Assembly (NCBI GenBank): GCA_020637895.1 | Contig: JACKJP010000002.1 | Coordinates: 1,119,923-1,183,922, forward strand | Direction: 5' to 3' | DNA: 64,000 bases | Source: Rhodobiaceae bacterium | GTDB lineage: Bacteria > Pseudomonadota > Alphaproteobacteria > Rhizobiales > Tepidamorphaceae | In this document: positions 55,478 through 64,000 of the stretch, in pieces | Layout: each line of letters starts with the position of its first letter | Numbering within the stretch: position 1 is the first letter of the stretch | Notes under the pieces: generated by a model | What the model saw: only the letters and a program-made list of their open reading frames with translations | Told to the model about the DNA's origin: nothing | Databases searched by the model: none | Position numbers and translations under genes: made by a program

Positions 55478-55518
55478 GTCATTGTTGCGATGCGAAAATT
55501 CCAACCGGGAGTTCTGTC

Positions 55519-56814
55519 ATGAGGGTAAATTTCAAATCGATGACCAACGTCGCCGCGGCAGCGGTCGTTGGCGCCGGCATGCTGTTCTCAGCTGCCGCAC
55601 ACGCGCAGGAGACCATCAAGGTCGGCATCCTGCATTCGCTGTCGGGCACGATGGCGATTTCCGAAACGACGCTTAAAGACGCCATGCTGATGCTCATCGA
55701 CGAGCAGAACAAGAAGGGCGGTCTTCTGGGCAAGAAGCTCGAAGCGGTCGTTGTCGATCCGGCTTCCGACTGGCCGCTGTTTGCTGAAAAGGCACGCGAG
55801 CTGATCGAGAAGGACAAAGTCGCTGCAGTCTTCGGCTGCTGGACCTCGGTCTCCCGCAAGTCGGTCCTGCCGGTCTTCGAAGAGCTGAACTCGCTGCTGT
55901 TCTACCCCGTCCAGTACGAGGGCGAGGAAAGCCAGCGCAACGTGTTCTACACCGGTGCTGCCCCGAACCAGCAGGCCATTCCCGCGGTTGACTACCTGAT
56001 GAACGAAGGCGTGAAGCGCTGGGTTCTGGCCGGTACCGACTACGTCTATCCGCGCACGACCAACAAGATCCTTGAAGCCTATCTGAAGGCCAAGGGTGTT
56101 GCCGCAGAAGACATCATGATCAACTACACGCCGTTCGGTCACTCCGACTGGCAGACGATCGTTGCCGACATCAAGAAGTTCGGCTCGGCAGGCAAGAAGA
56201 CCGCCGTTGTCTCCACCATCAACGGTGACGCCAACGTTCCGTTCTACAAGGAACTGGCCAATGCCGGCATCAAGGCCGAAGACATTCCGGTCGTTGCCTT
56301 CTCGGTCGGCGAAGAAGAACTCGCCGGTCTCGACACCGGTCCGCTGGTCGGCCATCTGGCAGCCTGGAACTACTTCGAATCCGTCGACACGCCTGAAAAT
56401 GCCGACTTCATCAAGTCCTGGCATGCGTTCATCAAGGACGACAAGCGCGTGACCAACGATCCGATGGAAGCGCACTATATCGGCTTCAACATGTGGGTTA
56501 AGGCGGTCGAAGCAGCCGGTACCACCGATCCGGACGCGGTTATCGACGCCATCATCGGCGTGTCGGTTCCGAACCTGTCGGGCGGCTACTCGACCATGAT
56601 GCCGAACCACCACATCACCAAGCCGGTCCTTATCGGCGAAATCCAGGAAGACGGTCAGTTCGAAACCGTCTGGCAGACGCCGGGCCTGGTGCCGGGCGAC
56701 GCCTGGTCGGACTTCCTGCCCGACTCCAAGGACCTGATCTCCGATTGGCGCAAGCCGATGTCCTGCGGCAACTTCAACACCGCAACCGGCAAGTGCGGCG
56801 GCAAGGGCGCGTAA
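55519..56814 (+). CDS. urtA: Urea ABC transporter substrate-binding protein UrtA
   Basis: Periplasmic urea receptor. The 431-residue product has a signal peptide cut after AAAHA (about residue 29), then ETIKVGILHSLSGTMAISET, typical of the UrtA/amide-binding family. Further marks: AAVFGCWTSVSRKSVLPVFE, VQYEGEESQRNVFYTGAAPN and the C-terminal CGNFNTATGKCGG. Start at MRVNFKSMTN (55519); the ORF to 55417 runs through the promoter. Confidence 0.96.
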   Translation: MRVNFKSMTNVAAAAVVGAGMLFSAAAHAQETIKVGILHSLSGTMAISETTLKDAMLMLIDEQNKKGGLLGKKLEAVVVDPASDWPLFAEKARELIEKDKVAAVFGCWTSVSRKSVLPVFEELNSLLFYPVQYEGEESQRNVFYTGAAPNQQAIPAVDYLMNEGVKRWVLAGTDYVYPRTTNKILEAYLKAKGVAAEDIMINYTPFGHSDWQTIVADIKKFGSAGKKTAVVSTINGDANVPFYKELANAGIKAEDIPVVAFSVGEEELAGLDTGPLVGHLAAWNYFESVDTPENADFIKSWHAFIKDDKRVTNDPMEAHYIGFNMWVKAVEAAGTTDPDAVIDAIIGVSVPNLSGGYSTMMPNHHITKPVLIGEIQEDGQFETVWQTPGLVPGDAWSDFLPDSKDLISDWRKPMSCGNFNTATGKCGGKGA

Positions 56815-56836
56815 TCTAGCGCCGAGCTGGCTGAAC

Positions 56837-56868
56837 CCCGGGCGGGACGCTCCTCCCTCCCGCCCGGG
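56837..56868 (+). promoter_or_regulatory. Perfect 11-bp hairpin between urtA and urtB
   Basis: CCCGGGCGGGA (56837-56847) pairs perfectly with TCCCGCCCGGG (56858-56868) around a ten-base loop. No T-run follows. Such hairpins between a binding protein and its permease usually keep the binding-protein mRNA more abundant. Confidence 0.65.
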
Positions 56869-56956
56869 ACGCCGCACCAAGAACGAAGAATAATCCGCAG
56901 CGCGAAGTGGCGGATTCCAGCTTGTACCGGACATTTCTGCGGGCGGACCTTTGACG

Positions 56957-58579
56957 ATGGCAATCCCTTCATTCCTGAAGACGCTGCTGCTCGGCCTTCT
57001 TCTCGCGCTGCCGCTGTCTGCCGCTCACGCGGATGATGCGCAGCTGAGAGAGATCCTCAGCGGGTTCGCACAGGCACGCAATTTCAACGACGTCGAAAAA
57101 GTCATCGAGGCGCTCGGCAAGACCGGCGACAGCAATGCAGCGCCAGCGCTGCGCGCGCTCAGCGATGGCAGCCTCCAGGTCCGCGCCGAAGACAAGAGCG
57201 TCGTGATCGTCACGCGCCGTGGTGGCCGCGAAGTCATGGTCGATCCGCTGACCGATGAAATCATCGCGCCGACCGAGGGCGTTTCACTCGACAAGATCAA
57301 GATCAAGAATTCCATCCGGCGAATGATCAACGACGCACTTTCCGGCCTGACGCTCAGGGCCGAAAATCCGAACGTTCGGATCAGCGCCGCCAATACGATT
57401 TTCCAGAATGCCGACGAGAGTCAGCTCGAGGCCATTGAATCGGCAATCGCCGACGAGAAGAACGCCAGTGTAAAGGCGCGCATGGAGCAGGCGCGTGCGG
57501 CAATCGTGCTGAAATCCTCCAGCGATGAGAAGGCGCGGATAGACGCCGTCGACACGATCGTCTCGCGCGGGGACCGCGACGCGCTGGCGCTCCTCAACGG
57601 TTATGTCGGACAGACCGAGGGCGCGCTGCGACAGCGCATCGAGGCCGGTATCGGCAGCATCCAGGATGTCCAGGCATTCTGGAACATGGGGCAGAATGTC
57701 TGGTACGGCATCTCGCTCGGATCCGTCCTGTTCCTCGCCGCCATCGGCCTTGCCATCACGTTCGGCGTCATGGGCGTCATCAACATGGCGCATGGCGAAA
57801 TGGTCATGCTCGGCGCCTACACGACCTTTGTCGTTCAGCAGATCATGCGCGACTATGCGCCCGATGCGCTGGACTATTCGCTCGCGATCGCACTGCCGGC
57901 GGCCTTTCTGGTCGCGGGGCTCGCGGGCCTCATCATCGAACGCGGGATCATCCGCTTTCTCTATGGTCGGCCGCTCGAAACGCTGCTCGCCACATGGGGT
58001 GTGTCGCTGATCCTGCAGCAGGCGGTCCGGACGATCTTCGGACCGACCAACCGCGAGGTCTCCAACCCGTCATGGATGTCTGGGGCCTTCGAGCTCGGTC
58101 AGCTCTCCATCACCTGGAACCGGATGTGGATCGTCGTGTTCGCCATCGGCGTATTCGTCGTGCTGCTGCTTGTCATCAACCGGACGCGTCTTGGCCTGTT
58201 CATGCGGGCGGTGACCCAGAACCGCCGCATGGCATCGGCCATGGGTATCCGCACGCCATGGGTCGATGCGCTGACTTTCGCCCTTGGATCGGGCATTGCC
58301 GGTATCGCCGGCGTTGCGCTCAGCCAGATCGACAACGTCTCCCCCAATCTCGGGCAGGGCTATATCATCGACAGTTTCATGGTCGTGGTCTTCGGCGGCG
58401 TCGGCAATCTCTGGGGTACGCTGGTCGGCGGCCTGACGCTCGGCATCGCCAACAAGTTCCTCGAACCGTTCGCAGGCGCCGTATTCGGCAAGATCCTGGT
58501 ACTGATCTTCATCATACTCTTCATCCAGCGCCGCCCGCGCGGCCTGTTCGCGATGCGCGGAAGGGCGGTTGAACAATGA
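56957..58579 (+). CDS. urtB: Urea ABC transporter permease UrtB
   Basis: Branched-chain-type permease for urea. The 540-residue product has a signal-like start (MAIPSFLKTLLLGLLLALPL) and a long extracytoplasmic N-terminal region of about 230 residues, which UrtB proteins carry and LivH does not. The membrane domain follows, with GVMGVINMAHGEMVMLGAYT and MVVVFGGVGNLWGTLVGGL. I use ATG 56957; a TTG at 56951 gives two more residues. Stop overlaps urtC. Confidence 0.94.
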   Translation: MAIPSFLKTLLLGLLLALPLSAAHADDAQLREILSGFAQARNFNDVEKVIEALGKTGDSNAAPALRALSDGSLQVRAEDKSVVIVTRRGGREVMVDPLTDEIIAPTEGVSLDKIKIKNSIRRMINDALSGLTLRAENPNVRISAANTIFQNADESQLEAIESAIADEKNASVKARMEQARAAIVLKSSSDEKARIDAVDTIVSRGDRDALALLNGYVGQTEGALRQRIEAGIGSIQDVQAFWNMGQNVWYGISLGSVLFLAAIGLAITFGVMGVINMAHGEMVMLGAYTTFVVQQIMRDYAPDALDYSLAIALPAAFLVAGLAGLIIERGIIRFLYGRPLETLLATWGVSLILQQAVRTIFGPTNREVSNPSWMSGAFELGQLSITWNRMWIVVFAIGVFVVLLLVINRTRLGLFMRAVTQNRRMASAMGIRTPWVDALTFALGSGIAGIAGVALSQIDNVSPNLGQGYIIDSFMVVVFGGVGNLWGTLVGGLTLGIANKFLEPFAGAVFGKILVLIFIILFIQRRPRGLFAMRGRAVEQ

Positions 58580-59745
58580 TCCTCGCGCGCTTTTTCGCCG
58601 GCGGCTTCCGCTCGCCGCTCGTCATCGCCGGCATGCTGATCATTCTGGCGCTCGCCGTGCTGGTGCCGGTGCTCAACATGGCCGTTCCGGCCGGCAGCCC
58701 GTTTCACATGCCGGACTATCTGGTGCCGCTCATCGGCAAGTATCTGTGCTACGCGCTGCTGGCGCTGGCGCTCGACCTCGTCTGGGGTTTCTGCGGCATT
58801 CTTTCGCTCGGCCATGCGGCCTTCTTCGCGCTCGGTGGCTATGCGATGGGCATGTACCTGATGCGGCAGATCGGCACGCGCGGTGTCTATGGCAATCCGC
58901 TGCTGCCCGATTTCATGGTGTTCCTGAACTGGAAGGAATTGCCCTGGTACTGGTTCGGGTTCGACAATTTCGCTTTCGCGATGCTGATGGTGGTGCTCGT
59001 CCCCGGCCTCCTCGCGCTGGTGTTCGGCTGGTTCGCGTTCCGCAGCCGCGTCACGGGCGTCTATCTGTCGATCATTACCCAGGCGATGACCTTCGCCCTG
59101 ATGCTTGCCTTTTTCCGCAACGAAATGGGCTTTGGCGGCAATAACGGCCTGACCGACTTCAAGGATATCGTCGGCTTTGACATTGCCGCGCAGTCGACGC
59201 GCATCGGCCTGTTCGTCATCAGCGCGGCCGCGCTGATCATCGGGCTGATCATCACCTCGGCGGTCATCAACTCCAAATATGGCAAGATCCTCGCCGCGGT
59301 GCGCGACGCGGAAAGCCGGACGCGCTTTCTTGGCTACCGGCCCGAGAACATCAAGCTGATCGCCTTCGTCCTGTCGGCGGTCGTCGCGGGCATTGCCGGC
59401 GCGCTCTATGTGCCCCAGGTCGGCATCATCAATCCGGGCGAATTCGAGCCGGCCAATTCCATCGAGGTCGTCGTGTGGACGGCGGTCGGCGGGCGCGGAA
59501 CGCTGGTCGGCCCGATCGCCGGCGCATTTCTCGTGAACGCCGGCAAGAGCTGGTTCACGGGCGTTCTGCCCGAATACTGGCTGTTCGCGCTCGGCGGGCT
59601 TTTCATCTTCGTCACGCTGTTCATGCCCAAGGGCATCATGGGGCTGCTCGGTCTTGCGCGGCGGCGCAGGCCGTCACCGGTCGATGAAATGTCTTCGGAT
59701 GCGCGGGCCGATATCGCCACCAACCCGGCGGAGCAGGAACAATGA
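58576..59745 (+). CDS. urtC: Urea ABC transporter permease UrtC
   Basis: Second permease (LivM type), 389 residues with about ten helices. Marks: LDLVWGFCGILSLGHAAFFA, FRNEMGFGGNNGLTDFKDIV and VVWTAVGGRGTLVGPIAGAF. ATGA overlaps at both ends with urtB and urtD show tight coupling. Confidence 0.95.
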   Translation: MILARFFAGGFRSPLVIAGMLIILALAVLVPVLNMAVPAGSPFHMPDYLVPLIGKYLCYALLALALDLVWGFCGILSLGHAAFFALGGYAMGMYLMRQIGTRGVYGNPLLPDFMVFLNWKELPWYWFGFDNFAFAMLMVVLVPGLLALVFGWFAFRSRVTGVYLSIITQAMTFALMLAFFRNEMGFGGNNGLTDFKDIVGFDIAAQSTRIGLFVISAAALIIGLIITSAVINSKYGKILAAVRDAESRTRFLGYRPENIKLIAFVLSAVVAGIAGALYVPQVGIINPGEFEPANSIEVVVWTAVGGRGTLVGPIAGAFLVNAGKSWFTGVLPEYWLFALGGLFIFVTLFMPKGIMGLLGLARRRRPSPVDEMSSDARADIATNPAEQEQ

Positions 59746-60488
59746 GCAAGGCGACGAGCATTCTCTATCTCGATGGCGTGTCGGTTTCCTTCGACGGGTT
59801 CAAGGCGATCAACAATCTGTCGTTGACGCTGGATCCGGGCGAGATGCGCGCCATCATCGGTCCGAACGGTGCCGGCAAGACGACGATGATGGACATCATT
59901 ACGGGCAAGACGCGGCCGGATGAAGGCGAGGTATTCTTCAACGGGACGATCGACCTCACACGCCACGACGAGGCGGAAATCGCCATGTTCGGCATCGGCC
60001 GCAAGTTCCAGAAGCCGACCGTTTTCGAAAGTCAGACGGTGGAGGACAATCTGCTGCTGTCGCTGAAGGGCGAGAGGCGTGGTTTCCCGGCGCTCTTCTA
60101 TCGCAAGAGCAAGGACGATGCCGCCGAGATCGACGAGATCCTCGGCACCATCCGGCTGGAAGCGCGCCGCAAGGATCTGGCGGCAAATCTCAGCCACGGA
60201 CAGAAGCAGTGGCTGGAGATCGGCATGCTGCTGGCACAGGATCCTAAAGTGCTTCTCGTCGACGAACCGGTCGCCGGCATGACGGATGCCGAGACGGAAG
60301 AAACGGCCAGGCTCCTGAAGGAGATCGCCAAGACCCATTCGGTCATCGTCGTCGAGCACGACATGCATTTCGTTCGCGAGCTTGGCGTCAAGGTCACGTG
60401 CCTGCACGAAGGCAGCGTGCTTGCAGAAGGCACGCTCGACCATGTCAGCGCCGACAAGCGCGTCATCGAAGTCTATCTGGGGCGGTAA
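59742..60488 (+). CDS. urtD: Urea ABC transporter ATP-binding protein UrtD
   Basis: LivG-type ATPase, 248 residues. Walker A GPNGAGKTTM at residues 40-49, signature LSHGQKQWLEIGMLL (serine-histidine variant normal for UrtD), Walker B VLLVDEPVAGMTDAE and the H-loop VVEHDMHFVRELG. Coupled to urtC. Confidence 0.96.
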   Translation: MSKATSILYLDGVSVSFDGFKAINNLSLTLDPGEMRAIIGPNGAGKTTMMDIITGKTRPDEGEVFFNGTIDLTRHDEAEIAMFGIGRKFQKPTVFESQTVEDNLLLSLKGERRGFPALFYRKSKDDAAEIDEILGTIRLEARRKDLAANLSHGQKQWLEIGMLLAQDPKVLLVDEPVAGMTDAETEETARLLKEIAKTHSVIVVEHDMHFVRELGVKVTCLHEGSVLAEGTLDHVSADKRVIEVYLGR

Positions 60489-60489
60489 C

Positions 60490-61182
60490 ATGCTGGCTGT
60501 CGAACATGCCAACCTCCATTACGGCGCGGCCGAAGCGCTTCGCGATGTATCGGTGACAGCCGAAACCGGCATGATCACCTGTATCCTGGGCCGAAACGGC
60601 GTCGGCAAGACGAGCCTCATCCGTTCCATCGTCGGTCATCAGCCTCTGTCTTCAGGAAAGATTCTGATGGCCGAGCAGGAAATTACGCGCATGGCCGGGC
60701 ATGACCGTGCGCGGCTCGGCATCTCATTGGTGCCGCAGGGGCGCGAGATCTTTCCGCTGCTGACGGTGCGCGAGAACCTGCAGACGGGGTTTGCGCCGTT
60801 GAAGGGCGACAAGACGATACCCGACTACGTCTTTGAGCTCTTCCCGGTGCTGAAGGACATGCTGGACCGTCGCGGCGGCGATCTGTCCGGCGGGCAGCAG
60901 CAGCAGCTCGCCATCGGGCGGGCGCTGACCATGCGGCCCAAGGTACTGCTGCTCGACGAGCCGACCGAAGGCATCCAGCCCTCGATCATCAAGGATATCG
61001 GCCGGGCCATCCAGTTTCTGAAAGCCGAGTTCGGCCTGACCATCGTCCTCGTCGAACAATATCTCGATTTCTGCCGCGAGCTTGCGGACAAGGTCTACAT
61101 CATGGACCGGGGGCAGGTCATGCATACCGGCCCCGCCGAAGACCTCGACAAACCTGAAGTGCGCGCGCATCTGACTGTTTAG
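60490..61182 (+). CDS. urtE: Urea ABC transporter ATP-binding protein UrtE
   Basis: LivF-type ATPase, 230 residues. Walker A GRNGVGKT at residues 34-41, signature LSGGQQQQLAIGRAL, Walker B LLLDEPTEGIQPSI. The ATG at 60490 lies one base after the urtD stop; the ORF to 60382 is inside urtD. Ends the urt operon; no terminator is evident after it. Confidence 0.96.
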   Translation: MLAVEHANLHYGAAEALRDVSVTAETGMITCILGRNGVGKTSLIRSIVGHQPLSSGKILMAEQEITRMAGHDRARLGISLVPQGREIFPLLTVRENLQTGFAPLKGDKTIPDYVFELFPVLKDMLDRRGGDLSGGQQQQLAIGRALTMRPKVLLLDEPTEGIQPSIIKDIGRAIQFLKAEFGLTIVLVEQYLDFCRELADKVYIMDRGQVMHTGPAEDLDKPEVRAHLTV

Positions 61183-61528
61183 AGAGCGGTCTTGCCTGTA
61201 CCGATCATCGGTGCAGAGGCAGATGTTCACGTCAGCGCCCGAACCGCCGATACGACAGAGGCATGGATCGTCGGATCAAGTCCGACGATGACGAACTGGA
61301 TTGGCGAGCGGTCTGTTGTCCCTGTAGTCGAACGGTTTGGCCGCGCTTGGCCGGTGTGGTATCTCACAGCCGTCATGGTTCGGCGCGCAACGCGCAGGTA
61401 CGTCCAGCGTGCAACGCGCCGATACTGCCCGTGCTCGATCCATACCGGTTTACCAGGCTTCATCATTCTGACACGCGCGCATGTTGGCTATCGGCGCAGG
61501 CGAAATTGAGTCGCACGGGGTGAAGACG
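61183..61528. repeat. Intergenic region with a dispersed palindromic element
   Basis: About 346 bases between urtE and the methyltransferase-like gene. It carries ATCGTCGGA-TCAAG-TCCGACGAT (61267-61289), a perfect palindrome of the same family as the 22.4-kb tandem array. Near 61384-61432 there is an imperfect direct repeat built on GCAACGCGC. No gene is supported. Confidence 0.65.
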
Positions 61529-62275
61529 ATGCTGCTTGCAGACAAGCTCAAAAGAAGCGGCGATTTTCTTTTTCGATGGCGCAGCTTCATCCTCCTTGGT
61601 TTTGCGCCGTTTGTCTGGAATGCGGCCTCAAAACCCGAAGCGATTGAGCTGGCCATCGGCCCGCTCTACGGCGGCATTTATGAAGCCACCTGCATCGCGC
61701 TGGTCGTCACCGGCCTCCTCGTACGTGCCTTCACGGTCGGCTTTGTGCCGGGCGGTACTTCCGGGCGAAACACGGCCGCGCAACTTGCCAAGAAGCTCAA
61801 CACGACCGGCATGTATTCGCTGACGAGGAACCCGCTCTACTTCGGCAATTGCCTCACCTATGCAGGCGTCTTTCTCTACACACAGGATGTTCTGCTAGCC
61901 CTCGTCGCGATCCTGTTTCTGGTCATTTACTATGAGCGCATCATCATGGCTGAGGAGGATTTCCTGTGCGACCGCTTCGGCGATGCCTACAGGGAATGGG
62001 CGCATGACACGCCCGCATTCCTTCCCCGACTGAACGGCTGGAAAAGGCCAGCCCTGCGCTTCTCGCCGCGAACGGTCCTTCGCCGCGAGTATTCCGGCTG
62101 GTTTGCTGCGGTCATCTGCCTGTTCCTGATTCAGGCCTATGGCGATTACTTCGTTGAGAAAGATGGTTCGCTCGACAAGCCTTGGCTCATTGCAGTTGCC
62201 GCTGGCGCGGTCATCTACGTGACCTTGCTGACAATGAAGAAGAAGACGCGGCTGCTGGCTGTTCCGGGGCGGTAA
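61529..62275 (+). CDS. Isoprenylcysteine carboxylmethyltransferase-family membrane protein
   Basis: A 248-residue membrane protein of the ICMT/phospholipid methyltransferase type. It has several hydrophobic helices, then the family core NTTGMYSLTRNPLYFGNCLT, IYYERIIMAEEDFLCDRFG and DAYREWAHDTPAFLPRLN. These bind SAM and a lipid or thiol acceptor in characterised relatives. The substrate here is unknown. I start at MLLADKLKRSGDF (61529); an in-frame ATG at 61481 is the alternative. Confidence 0.75.
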   Translation: MLLADKLKRSGDFLFRWRSFILLGFAPFVWNAASKPEAIELAIGPLYGGIYEATCIALVVTGLLVRAFTVGFVPGGTSGRNTAAQLAKKLNTTGMYSLTRNPLYFGNCLTYAGVFLYTQDVLLALVAILFLVIYYERIIMAEEDFLCDRFGDAYREWAHDTPAFLPRLNGWKRPALRFSPRTVLRREYSGWFAAVICLFLIQAYGDYFVEKDGSLDKPWLIAVAAGAVIYVTLLTMKKKTRLLAVPGR

Positions 62276-62371
62276 AGGGCCTGCGCGCAAGCGGCCGGTC
62301 AAACAGGCACGGCAGGCGAATTGCTCACCGGATCTACCCCGATGACGACGGGCGCGTGCGTTGGCGGTGCC

Positions 62372-63346
62372 CTATGCTGACTTCCTCGCCCTGGGATGGG
62401 CAGTCTCGTAGACGCTGAGCAGTCGGGCCTCGTCGATGGCCGTATAGACCTGTGTCGTCGACAGGCTGGCGTGGCCGAGAAGTTCCTGGATCGCGCGAAG
62501 GTCGCCGCCGCGCGACAGGAGATGGGTCGCAAAGGAATGGCGCAGCGCATGGGGCGTTGCGGAATCCGGCAGGCCAAGCGCACCGCGAAGGCTTTCCATA
62601 CGGCGCTGGACCGTTCGGGCGTCGAGCGGGCCGCCGCGCACACCCCGGAAGATGGTCTCGTCGTCGTCCAGCGCGTGCGGGAGAAGATCGAGATACTCGG
62701 CTATCGCCGCGCGAACAGCAGGCAAAACCGGAACGAGGCGGGTCTTGCCGCCCTTGCCGGTGATCGTGAGGACATCGTTCCGGCCGGCTTTCGGCGCCTC
62801 GCGAAGGGTGATCGACAGCGCTTCGGAAATGCGCAGCCCGCAGCCATAAAGCAGGCCAAGAACCGCGGCATCGCGTGCAACCACCCAGGGCTCGCCACCG
62901 TCGACGGCAATGGTTCGCGCGTCGATGACGCTTCGCGCCGCGGGGGCGGGCAGCGGTTTGGGCAGGCTTTTGGGTTTCTTGGGGCCGCGCAGGCCGGCAA
63001 GCGTGTTGGAGGCAAGGCCGCGATCGACCTGCAGGTAGCGGTAGAACGAGCGGATGGCTGCAATCGCGCGCGATAGTGAGCGCGGCTGGATGCCTTCCAT
63101 GCGCCGTTGGCTCAGAAAGGCCCGGATGTCGCGCGCGGCAAGACCGGTCATGTCCTTCAGCGAGGGCGGCTTGCCGAGGTGACCGGTCAGGAACTGGCAG
63201 AACTGGGAAAGATCGCGGCCATAGGCTTCCGTGGTGTTGTCGGAAAGGCGGCGCTCAATACCCAGCTTGTCCAGCCAGCCATTGACAGCCGCCGCGCAAT
63301 CGGGCGCGGCGGGAAAATCTTCGTTGCGCGTGGTCTTCCGTCCCAT
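62372..63346 (-). CDS. xerC: Tyrosine recombinase XerC
   Basis: Site-specific recombinase resolving chromosome dimers at dif with XerD. The 324-residue product has an N-terminal core-binding SAM-like domain (NTTEAYGRDLSQFCQFL) and catalytic residues in LLYGCGLRISEALSI (Arg), ITGKGGKTRLVPVL (Lys), TPHALRHSFATHLL (His-x-x-Arg) and LLGHASLSTTQVYTAI (His and Tyr). No att-like repeats or mobile genes flank it, so it is the housekeeping enzyme; XerD is a less likely alternative. Confidence 0.9.
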   Translation of the reverse strand: MGRKTTRNEDFPAAPDCAAAVNGWLDKLGIERRLSDNTTEAYGRDLSQFCQFLTGHLGKPPSLKDMTGLAARDIRAFLSQRRMEGIQPRSLSRAIAAIRSFYRYLQVDRGLASNTLAGLRGPKKPKSLPKPLPAPAARSVIDARTIAVDGGEPWVVARDAAVLGLLYGCGLRISEALSITLREAPKAGRNDVLTITGKGGKTRLVPVLPAVRAAIAEYLDLLPHALDDDETIFRGVRGGPLDARTVQRRMESLRGALGLPDSATPHALRHSFATHLLSRGGDLRAIQELLGHASLSTTQVYTAIDEARLLSVYETAHPRARKSA

Positions 63347-63400
63347 GCCGGCAGTATCGCGATCGAGGATTGATAAATCCTGACCGCCGGGCCGTCAGCC

Positions 63401-64000
63401 CTAGAGAATGCTCTGGCCCGTCTTCTTCCAGTCGCTGAGAAATGCCTCCAGACCCTTGTCCGTCAACGGATGGGCGGCAAGCTGGGGAATGATGTTCGGC
63501 GGGATTGTGGCGACATCGGCGCCGACAAGCGCCGCCAGCTTCACATGGTTCACCGTCCGGATGGAGGCTGCAAGAATCTCGGTGGAGAAGGCGTAGTTGT
63601 CGTAGATCGTGCGGATCTCCTCGATCAACTCCATGCCATCGAGCCCGATATCGTCGAGCCGTCCGATGAAGGGCGATATGAAGGTCGCGCCGGCCTTGGC
63701 GGCAAGCAGGGCCTGATTGGCCGAAAAGCACAAGGTCACGTTGACCATCGTCCCTTCGCCGCTCAGCGTCCGGCATGCTTTCAGGCCGTCCATCGTCAAC
63801 GGCACCTTGACCGCGACATTGTTGGCGATCTTCGCCAGGTGACGGCCCTCGGCGATCATCTGGTCGGCTTCGGTGGCGGCGACTTCGGCGCTCACCGGGC
63901 CATCGACCAGGCCGCAGATCTCTGCGATCACTTCCTTGAAGTCGCGACCGGACTTGGCAATGAGCGACGGATTGGTCGTGACGCCGTCAATGAGGCCTGA
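63401..64000 (-). CDS. Transaldolase-family aldolase (Tal/fructose-6-phosphate aldolase), partial
   Basis: Class I aldolase of the small transaldolase/FSA group. Only the last 199 residues are in the window; the start lies beyond the right edge. The visible part opens IDGVTTNPSLIAKSGRDFKE, then NVAVKVPLTMDGLKACRTLS with the Schiff-base lysine, and FISPFIGRLDDIGLDGMELI, ILAASIRTVNHVKLAALVGA. It probably serves the non-oxidative pentose phosphate pathway. It lies 54 bases upstream of xerC on the same strand. Confidence 0.93.
   Translation of the reverse strand, partial: SGLIDGVTTNPSLIAKSGRDFKEVIAEICGLVDGPVSAEVAATEADQMIAEGRHLAKIANNVAVKVPLTMDGLKACRTLSGEGTMVNVTLCFSANQALLAAKAGATFISPFIGRLDDIGLDGMELIEEIRTIYDNYAFSTEILAASIRTVNHVKLAALVGADVATIPPNIIPQLAAHPLTDKGLEAFLSDWKKTGQSIL

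Larger units (their letters stand above)
55196..55518. other. Regulatory region upstream of urtA
   Basis: About 320 bases between ureG and urtA without a convincing gene. It holds an NtrC-type site, a GGCACCATTGGTGCC palindrome (55244-55258) and a sigma-54 promoter match. The stretch 55290-55340 is notably A-rich for this chromosome. The longer frame that begins at 55417 and runs into urtA has no similarity before 55519. Confidence 0.7.

Noticed and set aside
62372..63346. Phage or integrative-element integrase
   Set aside because: Sequence and neighbours (transaldolase-type gene, no tRNA, no att repeats, no cargo) fit the housekeeping XerC.
63470..64000. 176-residue plus-strand ORF at the right edge
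   Set aside because: It is antisense to the clearly identified aldolase gene.

Overview
The window is a GC-rich stretch of an alphaproteobacterial chromosome, most likely order Hyphomicrobiales (Rhizobiales). I base this on gene order (ccmABCD-ccmG; rpsP-rimM-trmD-rplS; CoA-ester lyase/MaoC hydratase next to sdhCDAB; mdh-sucCDAB-lpd; ureDABC with hupE; urtABCDE; xerC next to a transaldolase-like aldolase), an Omp19-like lipoprotein, and the palindromic dispersed repeats typical of this order. I cannot name the genus. Almost all of it is core metabolism and translation. I see no prophage, insertion sequence, CRISPR array, rRNA or tRNA gene.

Layout. 1-6.4 kb: the start of acnA (partial, minus) and a cytochrome c maturation operon ccmA-ccmB / ccmC-ccmD-ccmG-NUDIX. 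It is split by an oppositely oriented glycosyltransferase plus acyltransferase pair. 6.4-12.3 kb: yciB, ftsY, mtaB, dapF (minus) and ffh (plus), so both SRP GTPases are close together. 12.3-14.9 kb: rpsP-rimM-trmD-rplS, with S16 carrying an Ala/Glu tail and L19 a helix-hairpin-helix-like tail. 15-21 kb: leucine genes leuC, leuD and leuB with panC and small proteins between them. 21-26.5 kb: a possible Thr/Lys-rich leader peptide, asd, tandem ~227-bp repeats, carbonic anhydrase, and a patch where asd, a threonine dehydratase, a pyridoxal kinase and a CoA-ester lyase are all frameshifted. 26.5-31.1 kb: MaoC hydratase and sdhCDAB. 31-39 kb: accessory genes (YHYH protein, Kef-type transporter, exported MsrB, AhpD-like, GNAT, Omp19/AprI lipoprotein, GST, ZapE). 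39-48.2 kb: mdh-sucC-sucD-sucA-sucB-lpd. 48.6-49.1 kb: a low-complexity exported protein behind an EcfG-like promoter. 49.2-55.2 kb: urease operon ureD-ureA-hupE-ureB-orphan-ureC-ureE-ureF(broken)-ureG. 55.5-61.2 kb: urea ABC transporter urtABCDE. 61.5-64 kb: a membrane methyltransferase-like protein, xerC and a transaldolase-family aldolase (partial).

How the genes work together. acnA, sdh, mdh, suc and lpd supply most of the TCA cycle, and the lyase/MaoC pair next to sdh fits C4/C5 acyl-CoA (ethylmalonyl-CoA-type) metabolism feeding that cycle. The urea genes form a nitrogen-scavenging unit: UrtABCDE imports urea, a HupE-type protein probably imports nickel, and urease releases ammonia. Sigma-54-type promoters precede both ureD and urtA, and an NtrC-type site lies upstream of urtA, so nitrogen control of both halves is likely.

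The points most worth a second look are the Thr/Lys-rich micro-ORF and competing hairpins before asd, the cluster of frameshifts at 21.8-25.5 kb (probably sequence quality), the low-GC orphan inside the urease operon, the L19 fusion, the glycan gene pair splitting the ccm genes, and the RpoN/NtrC and EcfG promoter matches. I did not find a clearly new multi-gene system.
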